Shown: positions 1 through 5,841 of the stretch, piece by piece
Layout: the number at the start of each line of letters is the position of its first letter
Position numbering within the stretch: position 1 is the stretch's first letter
From: Chloroflexaceae bacterium
GTDB taxonomy: Bacteria; Chloroflexota; Chloroflexia; Chloroflexales; Chloroflexaceae
DNA length: 7,123 bases
Direction of reading: 5' to 3'
NCBI GenBank assembly: GCA_026417815.1
Contig: JAOACN010000319.1
Coordinates: 1 to 7,123, forward strand
Program-made: the position numbers and the translations under genes
The notes under the pieces: generated by a model
What the model was told of the DNA's origin: nothing
What the model saw: the letters and a program-made list of their open reading frames with translations, nothing else
Database searches by the model: none

Positions 1-12
1 TATAAGAGACAG
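1..12 (+). other. Residual sequencing adapter (Tn5 mosaic-end tail)
   Basis: The first 12 bases, TATAAGAGACAG, are identical to the last 12 bases of the 19-bp Tn5 mosaic end, AGATGTGTATAAGAGACAG, used as the Nextera transposase adapter. The match sits flush against the window edge in the orientation expected when tagmented DNA follows the adapter. I therefore read these bases as library artefact and place the start of genomic DNA at base 13. A chance 12-base match exactly at the edge is very unlikely. Confidence 0.88.
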
Positions 13-1353
13 GCTCTACACCGGGCCGAGGAACACTTCCGCGAGGCCCTGGCGATCGCACAACGGGTGCTGGAGGAACCCGCCCTGTTGCCGCGCCAGC
101 GTTTCTTTCGCACGTATATCAACTATTTCCTGGGACGCACCCGGACGCTGCTCGGCTATCTGTATCGCACCGTGCAGGAATTTGAACGGGCCTACGCCGA
201 GTATCAGGTGGCCTATCAACACTTGCAGAATATCCAGAATGAGGGCGAAACCTCCCGGCTCACGCTCTACCTGCCCGTCAGCGACGAGATGGCGCAGATC
301 CGCATTAATCAGGTGTTTGTTCTGGCGCACCTGGGCGACTTTGATGAGGCCGAGCGACTGCTCATCGAGCTGAGGACGGCCATCCGCCATGGCCAGATTT
401 CGCCGGTGCGCCAGGCGCTCATTTTTAACGTCAGTTCGATCCTCGAAATCGAGCGCAACCGCCCCGAAGCCGCCGAGGCCTTTGCCAAACGCGCCCGCAC
501 GCTGGCCGCCAGTACCGGCAATGAACGGGTGCTGGCCCAGGTGAATTACCAGCTAGGCATCGCCTCGCACGAATTGCTGAAACACCCGCCTTACCTGGTC
601 GATCTATCGGCTGAGGAGTACTTCCGCGCCGCGGCTGAGTTCTTCCGCAGCGCCAATGAACGAACGAGCCTGTGTGACGTGCTCCTTGACTATGCACGCT
701 ACCTGCGTACCCTGGCCCACAATGAGGGCCGCAAAGCCAATCCCGATCGTGTGCGGATGAACGAGTTGTTCGATCGCGCCGAACACACGCTCGACCAGGC
801 TGACGAGGCGGTGAGCGAATCACCGCTTACCGGGCGCATCACCCTGCCGGCCGTGGAGATCACCGTTGAACGCGCCTATATTCTGCGCCTGAAGCGCGAG
901 CGCGAGAAAGCGCTGCGCGTCCTTGATGAAGCGGAAGACCTGATCCGGCGCCATCGCCTCCCCCGCCGCGCTCTCCTCAAGAGCGCGATGATCGCCTTCG
1001 AGCGCGCCTGGCACTGGGCCCAGGAACACCAACCCCGGGCCTTCCTGCACCACCTCCTGATCGCCCTGGTCCATTGCCGCATCTACGCGCGCAAGGATCG
1101 TACCTATCTGCGGTTCTGGGAGATTATTCGGGGAGACCTGAACAGCTATCCGCGCGACTTCCTGCTCGCCGCGCAGAGCATCCTCGACCACGCCGACCGG
1201 GACCTCCCGGCCACGCCGCCGGCGCTGATGGTCGGGCCGCTCGAGCCGCCGGATACGCTCCGTCAGTATGAAGACCAGTGGCCGGAGTTCTGGAAAGAAG
1301 AATGTCAATTCTTGCAAAATGAGGTCGAGATCCAACTCTCCAGGTTGGGATAG
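13..1353 (+). CDS. TPR-type helical repeat protein, N-terminus missing
   Basis: The frame is open from the window edge to TAG at 1351-1353, so the true start lies upstream. The GTG at 67 is internal, because the codons before it (ALHRAEEHFREAL) already read as a TPR helix. The visible 446 residues are almost entirely amphipathic helix pairs with TPR-like spacing, for example YLYRTVQEFERAYAEYQVAY, VLAHLGDFDEAERLLIEL, ERNRPEAAEAFAKRARTLA and LKREREKALRVLDEAEDLI. No enzymatic motif, signal peptide or membrane segment is visible. The last 90 or so residues are less repetitive and end in a charged WPEFWKEECQFLQNEVEIQ helix. TPR arrays bind proteins or peptides. The missing N-terminus could be an HTH regulator, a STAND-type ATPase or more repeats, and the sequence does not decide between them. 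The close same-strand spacing to the radical SAM gene suggests co-transcription and perhaps a scaffold or regulatory role. Confidence 0.8.
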   Translation, partial: ALHRAEEHFREALAIAQRVLEEPALLPRQRFFRTYINYFLGRTRTLLGYLYRTVQEFERAYAEYQVAYQHLQNIQNEGETSRLTLYLPVSDEMAQIRINQVFVLAHLGDFDEAERLLIELRTAIRHGQISPVRQALIFNVSSILEIERNRPEAAEAFAKRARTLAASTGNERVLAQVNYQLGIASHELLKHPPYLVDLSAEEYFRAAAEFFRSANERTSLCDVLLDYARYLRTLAHNEGRKANPDRVRMNELFDRAEHTLDQADEAVSESPLTGRITLPAVEITVERAYILRLKREREKALRVLDEAEDLIRRHRLPRRALLKSAMIAFERAWHWAQEHQPRAFLHHLLIALVHCRIYARKDRTYLRFWEIIRGDLNSYPRDFLLAAQSILDHADRDLPATPPALMVGPLEPPDTLRQYEDQWPEFWKEECQFLQNEVEIQLSRLG

Positions 1354-1371
1354 TAACGGTGCGCTTCCAGC

Positions 1372-2814
1372 ATGCAATTTGCAAGCGAGTTCAGTCTCCT
1401 CTTCGATCACGGCGACGACCTAGACTCGAGCGAAGCCGGCACTGACTGTGACTGTGCCTGTCCCGTCGCCCTGCCGCCGCCTGCCACTCCGCCCCCGCCC
1501 GCCGCACTGCTCTACCCGCACCCCGACCTGCGACGCCTGCCTCTCTCGGACCGGGCCTGGGTGGCCTTTGTGCCGTCATTCAGCCGGGTGGCAGTACTCG
1601 ATCAGGCCACCTGGGACCTGCTCTGCGCGCCACCGCCAGCCCGACCGCCCAACGCCAGGGTGGGGGACATTCTGGCTACCGCCCATCACCTGGGTCTGCT
1701 GATCGCTCCTGGCGAGCCGCCCCGCGCCCCGCTTCCGCCTGACCGGCTGGTGGCATGGCTGCATGTGACCAATGCCTGTAATCTGCGTTGCACGTACTGT
1801 TACCTGCACAAGAGCGGCGAGAGCATGTCGCTGGCGACTGGCCGTGCGGCCATTGACGCGACGTTTCGTTCCGCTCTCGCCGCGGGCTACCGGCGGGTCG
1901 AGTTCAAATACGCCGGGGGCGAGGCGCCCCTGCACCTGGAGCGGGTCGCCGAACTCCATCGCTACGCCGCCTCGCAGGGCGCGGAACACGGCCTGGAGGT
2001 CCGCGGTCGTATCCTGAGCAACGGGACAACGCTCACCCCTCAACGCCTGGCGCTGATCGCCGAACTGGGGATCGGCCTGATGGTGTCCCTTGATGGCCTT
2101 GGCGCCGAGCACGATGCGCAGCGCCCCACCACGCGCGGCGGCGCCTCGGCCCTCGCCGCGCTGAACGGCCTGCGCCGCGCCCTGGCCTGTGATCTCCAGC
2201 CAACGGTCTCAATTACGGTCACGCCCCAAAGCGTTACCGGCCTGCCCGCGCTTCTCGGTGAATTGCTCGACATGGGCGTGTATTTCACCCTGAACTTCGC
2301 CCGGCCCGTCACCGCTGCCGCCCCGGCGATTACCGCGGCTGAGGAGCGCATCATCGAGGGACTTCGGGCGGCATACGCCGTTATTGCCGGGCGACCGCTG
2401 CGCTACAGTCTGCTCGGCGCGCTGCTCGACCGCGCTCACCTCGGGGCCGGTCATCGCCATGCCTGCGGCGTCGGGGAGCACTACCTGGTCTTTGACCACC
2501 GCGGTAACGTCGCCAAATGCCAGATGTTCATCAACGAACCGGTCACCACCGTAGCCGCAGCCGATCCCCTGGCGCTCATCCGGGCTGATCGTATCGGGGT
2601 CCAGAACCTGGCAGTTGAAGTGAAGGAAGGTTGCCGCGACTGCGAATGGCGCTACTGGTGCGCCGGCGGCTGCGCCGTGACGACCTATCGCGCGACCGGG
2701 CGCTATGATGTGCGTTCGCCCAACTGCCGCCTCTACCAGGCCCTTTATCCGGACGTGCTACGTCTGGAGGGGTTGCGCCTGCTGACGTTGCATGCGCCGG
2801 AGCCGCGCGCCTGA
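1372..2814 (+). CDS. Radical SAM/SPASM protein, peptide-maturase-like, with N-terminal Cys cluster
   Basis: This 480-residue protein is a radical SAM enzyme. The 4Fe-4S/SAM site is C136-x3-C140-x2-C143 (CNLRCTYC), followed by GGEAP at 182-186, SNGT at 216-219 and VSLDG at 238-242. The C-terminus fits SPASM closely: C365-x12-G-x4-C383, then C421-x2-C424-x5-C430-x3-C434 and C452, enough ligands for two auxiliary clusters. Residues about 50-112 resemble the PqqD/RRE-like leader-binding segment of peptide maturases. Before it lie DCDCAC (25-30) and a Pro-rich linker (35-43), which are unusual. The start is bounded: the stops TAG TAA at 1351-1356 lie in the same frame five codons upstream, and ATG 1372 is the first start, though no clear Shine-Dalgarno precedes it. 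A GTG at 1561 would lose most of the RRE-like part. By family it probably modifies a peptide or protein, either RiPP cross-linking or anSME-like oxidation. The substrate is unknown and no precursor gene is evident. Confidence 0.9.
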   Translation: MQFASEFSLLFDHGDDLDSSEAGTDCDCACPVALPPPATPPPPAALLYPHPDLRRLPLSDRAWVAFVPSFSRVAVLDQATWDLLCAPPPARPPNARVGDILATAHHLGLLIAPGEPPRAPLPPDRLVAWLHVTNACNLRCTYCYLHKSGESMSLATGRAAIDATFRSALAAGYRRVEFKYAGGEAPLHLERVAELHRYAASQGAEHGLEVRGRILSNGTTLTPQRLALIAELGIGLMVSLDGLGAEHDAQRPTTRGGASALAALNGLRRALACDLQPTVSITVTPQSVTGLPALLGELLDMGVYFTLNFARPVTAAAPAITAAEERIIEGLRAAYAVIAGRPLRYSLLGALLDRAHLGAGHRHACGVGEHYLVFDHRGNVAKCQMFINEPVTTVAAADPLALIRADRIGVQNLAVEVKEGCRDCEWRYWCAGGCAVTTYRATGRYDVRSPNCRLYQALYPDVLRLEGLRLLTLHAPEPRA

Positions 2815-2887
2815 TCGCCGCTGTCGGCATGCGTCGGCATGGCAGGCGTTATTGTCGGATGCACCAGCGAAATATCGCCTAATACGC

Positions 2888-2901
2888 GCTGCCATGGCAG
2901 C
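2888..2901. promoter_or_regulatory. 14-bp perfect palindrome, possible operator
   Basis: GCTGCCATGGCAGC reads the same on both strands. It lies 33 bp upstream of the candidate -35 of the small membrane protein gene and 73 bp after the radical SAM stop. It could be a dimeric regulator site or chance. It lacks a loop and a T run, so it is not a good terminator. Confidence 0.25.
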
Positions 2902-2933
2902 TCTCTGGAGGGAGAAGAACGGCGGTCTGTGTC

Positions 2934-2962
2934 TGGTTATGTCGGGTTGGGACTTCTATACT
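2934..2962 (+). promoter_or_regulatory. Candidate sigma70-type promoter for the small membrane protein
   Basis: TATACT at 2957-2962 matches the -10 consensus in five of six bases. TGGTTA at 2934-2939 sits 17 bp upstream and matches TTGACA in only three of six. Transcription would start near 2969, leaving a leader of about 39 bases before ATG 3008. The -10 and spacing are good and the -35 is weak, so this is tentative. Confidence 0.4.
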
Positions 2963-2994
2963 GCGGGTGTACGGCCAGTGGAACCAGGCGCACC

Positions 2995-3000
2995 GGAGGA
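2995..3000 (+). promoter_or_regulatory. Strong ribosome-binding site fixing the start at 3008
   Basis: GGAGGA lies seven bases before ATG 3008. It is one of the best Shine-Dalgarno matches in the window and selects this start over in-frame upstream ATGs at 2894 and 2939, which lack one. Confidence 0.75.
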
Positions 3001-3007
3001 GCCCGCT

Positions 3008-3220
3008 ATGTATAGCCCCACCGACATGCTGTTTGTTATCGTAGGAACCGCGGTGATCACCGCGTTCATCGTCGCCGTCCTGATGCGGAATGTGACGTCC
3101 TACCGCCCGCCCGATGTGATCTACGTTCCGCCACAGTCGGAGGATGCCGGTTCGGGATGTCTGGCCATCCTCATTCTGCTCGGTATGCTGGTCTTCATCG
3201 TGTTCACGTTCGGCAGCTAA
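3008..3220 (+). CDS. Small two-helix membrane protein, function unknown
   Basis: This 70-residue protein is placed by the GGAGGA site upstream of ATG 3008, although the frame stays open back to 2792. Residues 7-26 (MLFVIVGTAVITAFIVAVLM) and 51-68 (CLAILILLGMLVFIVFTF) are two strongly hydrophobic segments. Between them is a 24-residue loop, RNVTSYRPPDVIYVPPQSEDAGSG, with two Pro-Pro pairs and aromatic residues. The expected topology is a helical hairpin in the cytoplasmic membrane. The Arg after helix 1 suggests the loop faces the cytoplasm, with both ends outside, but this is a weak prediction. I recognise no family. It follows the radical SAM gene on the same strand after 193 bp and has its own candidate promoter, so it is probably a separate unit. 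A hairpin lies 71 bp after its stop. Confidence 0.72.
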   Translation: MYSPTDMLFVIVGTAVITAFIVAVLMRNVTSYRPPDVIYVPPQSEDAGSGCLAILILLGMLVFIVFTFGS

Positions 3221-3290
3221 CCGGCTTAAGCGCGGGGGAGGACGTTGGTGGACAGCGCCTCCCTCATCTGCCGGGCGGGCTTTGCCCTGC

Positions 3291-3311
3291 GCGCAACCCA
3301 CAGGGTTGCGC
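3291..3311 (+). terminator. Perfect 9-bp hairpin at convergent gene ends
   Basis: GCGCAACCC at 3291-3299 and GGGTTGCGC at 3303-3311 form a perfect 9-bp stem around the loop ACA. It lies between the converging small membrane protein and PHP genes, only 6 bp past the PHP stop codon. That position suits a bidirectional terminator. The following plus-strand bases TCTTCATC are only weakly T-rich and the minus side has no T run, so it may instead act as an mRNA 3'-end stabiliser. Its inner GCAACCC/GGGTTGC arms match the repeat hairpin at 4504-4528. Confidence 0.5.
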
Positions 3312-3317
3312 TCTTCA

Positions 3318-4370
3318 TCAGTCTTCAATATAGATCGGATTCGTAAACAACCATGACTTTCCCCCCACGTACCCCTCCAGCCGGTACACCGCGCCGGCGT
3401 CCACGCTCTGGCGGATGCGGCGCACCCCGCTGGTCAGCACCTCACCATCGGCGATCAGGCGAATGAAGGCGTTGCGGCCCACATCGGCCTCGATCAGCAG
3501 GGGGCCATCGGCGATCGCAGCCGTGTCGCCAATGGTGTAGACCTCGTTGCCCTGGCGCGCGGTGAAGACGATCGCCGGCGCGGCGCCATCGAGTCGGTTC
3601 ACGAAGTAGCTTCGCCCCGCGCCCAGGGCCGCGTACACCTGCTGCGTCGCCGTCTCCGGGTCGTCGTGCAAGGGCCGCTCCAGCAGCAGGTAATTGGTGA
3701 GCGTGCCAAACAACCAGCGGTAGGGAAAGACCTCAATCTCGCCCCAGGGCGCGCGGCGCTTGAAGGCGTGCGCGTCCACGCCCCCGATGCCGAAGGTGCG
3801 CCGCCCGACCATGTTCAGCCGGTCCCACCAGGCCAGGGTGGCAGGCGTCGGCCCGCTGAGGCCCAGCGCGGGCACGAAGAAATGCGGGTAGCGATTGCGC
3901 CGGGTCAGGTTCTCGCCCCAGTCGCTCATCAGGTTCCACAGTTCCAGACCCACGGGCCGGCCCGCGCGGTCGGTCGGGCCATCAATCGTCCAGTCATCCC
4001 AGCGGTAACAATCCTTGAAATCGTTGCGCACCCGTTCGTCGGGATGGGCGATGATGCCAAACCCGCCATGGGCATACACCGCGTCAATGAACGCCTGCGG
4101 CGGCAACTCATGGCTGATCACCTGACGCACATTGAGCGCGAGAAAGTGATTGCGCGGCGGAGTGATTTCGTGCCCGACGATGACCAGCAGACCGTCATGC
4201 CAGCCGGCGTAGGGCAGCCCTTCCAGCGTGTCGTGGTCGGTAACGATGATCCAGCGCAGGCCGGCGTCACGGGCGGCGGCGATGACCTGGGGGAACGTGC
4301 CGGTCCCGTCGGAGTACGTCGTGTGGATGTGGATCGCGCCAGGGTAAATAAAGGTAGGAGGCATAGACAT
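3318..4370 (-). CDS. PHP-domain metal-dependent phosphoesterase-like protein
   Basis: The protein has 350 residues from ATG 4370. The frame stays open upstream to 4463, but that extension runs through a repeat hairpin and is low-complexity, while the PHP fold begins at once after MSMPPTFIYPGAIHIHTTYS. A second ATG at 4364 is possible, and neither has a clear ribosome-binding site. PHP metal ligands are visible: H14-x-H16, D21, the TDHD motif with D45 and H46, E68 in GHEI, H75, H109 in IAHP, and D199-x-H201 in GGVDAHAF. This points to a di- or trinuclear metal phosphoesterase. The family includes nucleotide, oligonucleotide and histidinol-phosphate phosphatases, and the substrate cannot be told here. 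Residues about 255-350 form a separate beta-rich C-terminal region (ending NPIYIED), common in uncharacterised PHP proteins. No signal peptide is seen, so it is probably cytoplasmic. It diverges from the STAS gene across 277 bp. Confidence 0.88.
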   Translation of the reverse strand: MSMPPTFIYPGAIHIHTTYSDGTGTFPQVIAAARDAGLRWIIVTDHDTLEGLPYAGWHDGLLVIVGHEITPPRNHFLALNVRQVISHELPPQAFIDAVYAHGGFGIIAHPDERVRNDFKDCYRWDDWTIDGPTDRAGRPVGLELWNLMSDWGENLTRRNRYPHFFVPALGLSGPTPATLAWWDRLNMVGRRTFGIGGVDAHAFKRRAPWGEIEVFPYRWLFGTLTNYLLLERPLHDDPETATQQVYAALGAGRSYFVNRLDGAAPAIVFTARQGNEVYTIGDTAAIADGPLLIEADVGRNAFIRLIADGEVLTSGVRRIRQSVDAGAVYRLEGYVGGKSWLFTNPIYIED

Positions 4371-4418
4371 CGGAAGATGAAGGGGTTTTCCTGGAGGATT
4401 GCGCCCTCCCAACCCCTT

Positions 4419-4453
4419 GCGGGCAGGGGCATGGGGAAACCAGGCTTCCCCAC
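4419..4453. repeat. Hairpin repeat, copy 1
   Basis: This 35-bp unit begins GCGGGCAGGGGCATGGG and contains a stem of TGGGGAA (4432-4438) and TTCCCCA (4446-4452) centred on 4442. It matches copy 2 at 29 of 35 positions, 74 bp away. It lies just upstream of the PHP start in the divergent intergenic region. Confidence 0.7.
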
Positions 4454-4492
4454 CCTCCTCCAACCGGACCCGGGGCGCCGGGCGCCATCCCG

Positions 4493-4528
4493 GCGGGCAG
4501 GGGCGTGGGCAACCCGGGGTTGCCCACG
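4493..4528. repeat. Hairpin repeat, copy 2
   Basis: This copy begins GCGGGCAGGGGCGTGGG and contains a perfect 12-bp inverted repeat, CGTGGGCAACCC (4504-4515) and GGGTTGCCCACG (4517-4528), centred on 4516. Relative to copy 1 one stem pair is swapped (G-C at 4436/4448 becomes C-G at 4510/4522), and an A-C mismatch becomes C-G. The arrangement resembles a REP-like palindromic intergenic repeat. Confidence 0.7.
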
Positions 4529-4584
4529 TTCACCCCAGTCTACCACGCAACCCGGCGGAACGCTATCTGGTTGCAACGAATGGC

Positions 4585-4590
4585 TATAAT
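4585..4590 (+). promoter_or_regulatory. Consensus -10 box for the STAS gene
   Basis: TATAAT is a perfect -10 hexamer 57 bp before ATG 4648. The base at the 17-bp-spaced -35 position (GCTATC, 4562-4567) does not resemble TTGACA. TTGCAA at 4571-4576 is too close. The promoter may depend on an activator or another sigma factor, or the box may be chance. Confidence 0.4.
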
Positions 4591-4620
4591 GGCGCCGAAG
4601 AACGGTTCGAGGCTTTAGCA

Positions 4621-4634
4621 GCGGATCTATCCGC
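4621..4634 (+). promoter_or_regulatory. Short leader inverted repeat before the STAS start
   Basis: GCGGAT and ATCCGC flank CT, allowing a 5-bp stem with a 4-base loop in the mRNA leader. It ends 13 bases before ATG 4648, next to the weak AGG ribosome-binding site at 4638-4640. It could be an operator or affect initiation, but it is short. Confidence 0.25.
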
Positions 4635-4647
4635 AACAGGTCATCGT

Positions 4648-5841
4648 ATGCAAAACGTGGGTGCCTGGATTGTCCGCGTGAACACATCGGACGAGGATCG
4701 GCGACGCCGGGGCGCGACCCTCATTGTCCTCGCCATCTGCCTGATAGGTCTGGCGCTGGCATTCCTTCCAGTTAGCCTGGCCACCGCTCAACCCTCCATA
4801 ACGTCAGTAATCTCCGTCGCTGTAGCTCTCCTGGTCGGGACCATTGCCCTCGCCCGCTCGGGACGTGTCAACCTGGGGGCCTCCCTGTTGCTCTTTGTGG
4901 TGCTGGCTGGCGCAACGGGTTCAATGGCCGCCAATCCTAATGCGCCCACGGGACCGTTCTTTCTGATCCTGCCGGTTCTCTGTGCGAGCATCTTGCTCCC
5001 GCCCATCCACATCTGGAGCATGCTGGTCCTCACCATGACGGGGAGCCTTCTGGGCTTCAGTTTTTTTCCCGCAGAGGTTCGCAACGATACGAACTGGCGC
5101 GTGATTCTGCTTACGGCGATGATTCTGCAGGTCATTGTGGCATTGATCAGCTTCCTGGGCGCGCAGATGGTGGCGCGCGCCCTGGTGACGGCCGCCGCCG
5201 CGCGCGCCGAGGCCGAGGCGGCCAACCGGGCCCTTACCGCCAGCAACGCCTCGCTGGAGGCCCGCGTCGCCGAACGCACCGCCGCCCTCCAGCAACTCGC
5301 CGATGAACAGGCCGCTGTGGCCGCGCAACTGCAGGCCAGCCTCGAAACTCAGCAAGAGCTGAACCGCGTTATCGCCGCCCTGTCGATGCCGGTCATTCCC
5401 ATTAGCGACAGGGTCCTGGTGGCGCCGATTGTGGGCAACCTCGACACCGAACGCACTCAACTCCTGCTCACCACGGTTCTCGATGAGGTGGAAGCCGTGC
5501 GGGCCCGCACGGTGGTGCTCGACATTACCGGTGTGGCGGTAGTGGACACTCAGGTGGCCGCGGCTCTGCTGCGCGTCGCCGATGCCGTGCGCCTGATGGG
5601 CGCCGAAACCCTCCTGGTGGGCATCCGCCCCGAAGTGGCCCAGACCCTGGTGCACCTGGGGGTCAACCTCGGCGAGCTACGCACCGCCGCAACGCTCCAG
5701 GACGGCCTGCGGGCAATTGGCTTTAGCGATGGCGTCAGGATTGCCGAGAAGGATCGTTCGAATGGCCGCCGCCCCTCCGAGTCTCCCCTATCCAACCAAA
5801 ACTCGTCACCCAAAATCCAAAATCCAAAATCTAAAATCTAA
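4648..5841 (+). CDS. Membrane-anchored RsbR-like STAS-domain regulator
   Basis: The protein has 397 residues. ATG 4648 is chosen because the membrane domain follows shortly; the frame is open back to 4399, but that part crosses the hairpin repeats and TATAAT box. After a basic DEDRRRRG stretch (16-22), about six hydrophobic segments span 24-41, 50-68, 77-93, 104-121, 124-140 and 152-171. A coiled coil (about 178-243) leads to a STAS domain (about 247-357). LDITGVAVVDT (291-301) and GIRPEVAQT (325-333) are typical of RsbR co-antagonists. T301 occupies the position of the phosphorylated Ser/Thr in this family, and T333 may be a second site. RsbR proteins form stressosomes with RsbS and the kinase RsbT, and the N-terminal part senses a signal. 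Here a membrane domain replaces the usual globin-like sensor. No partner gene is in the window. The last ten residues (PKIQNPKSKI) are encoded by a heptamer repeat. Confidence 0.87.
   Translation: MQNVGAWIVRVNTSDEDRRRRGATLIVLAICLIGLALAFLPVSLATAQPSITSVISVAVALLVGTIALARSGRVNLGASLLLFVVLAGATGSMAANPNAPTGPFFLILPVLCASILLPPIHIWSMLVLTMTGSLLGFSFFPAEVRNDTNWRVILLTAMILQVIVALISFLGAQMVARALVTAAAARAEAEAANRALTASNASLEARVAERTAALQQLADEQAAVAAQLQASLETQQELNRVIAALSMPVIPISDRVLVAPIVGNLDTERTQLLLTTVLDEVEAVRARTVVLDITGVAVVDTQVAAALLRVADAVRLMGAETLLVGIRPEVAQTLVHLGVNLGELRTAATLQDGLRAIGFSDGVRIAEKDRSNGRRPSESPLSNQNSSPKIQNPKSKI

Noticed and set aside
431..823. Minus-strand frame of 130 codons inside the TPR gene
   Set aside because: It is Arg/Gly/Pro-rich shadow sequence opposite a clearly helical-repeat protein.
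2823..2840. Direct repeat GTCGGCAT twice, 2 bp apart, after the radical SAM stop
   Set aside because: Two 8-bp copies are not enough to support a regulatory or mobile origin, and no dyad or T run makes it a terminator.
2829..2882. 17-codon Arg-rich ORF after the radical SAM gene as a possible RiPP precursor
   Set aside because: It has no Shine-Dalgarno, only one Cys and no leader/core organisation. Such a short frame is expected by chance.
2792..3007. Extension of the small membrane protein to 2792, overlapping the radical SAM gene
   Set aside because: No ribosome-binding site supports the earlier starts, the added residues have no pattern, and GGAGGA sits precisely before ATG 3008.
4371..4463. 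Extension of the PHP gene to an ATG at 4463
   Set aside because: The added 31 residues are encoded by a repeat hairpin and lack conservation-like features. The fold starts right after ATG 4370.
4504..4535. Hairpin copy 2 as an intrinsic terminator
   Set aside because: It lies between divergent genes, where no transcript needs to end, and it has no following T run. Its likeness to copy 1 favours a repeat element.
3666..4589. Long plus-strand open frame (307 codons) antisense to the PHP gene
   Set aside because: Its product is Arg/Pro/Gly/His-rich without any fold-like pattern, and the opposite strand carries all PHP metal-binding motifs. It is a GC-driven shadow frame.
4399..4647. N-terminal extension of the STAS gene to 4399
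   Set aside because: The extra 83 codons cross two palindromic repeats and the TATAAT box and encode low-complexity Gly/Arg/Pro sequence with no likeness to a protein domain. ATG 4648 places a short basic lead before the first helix.
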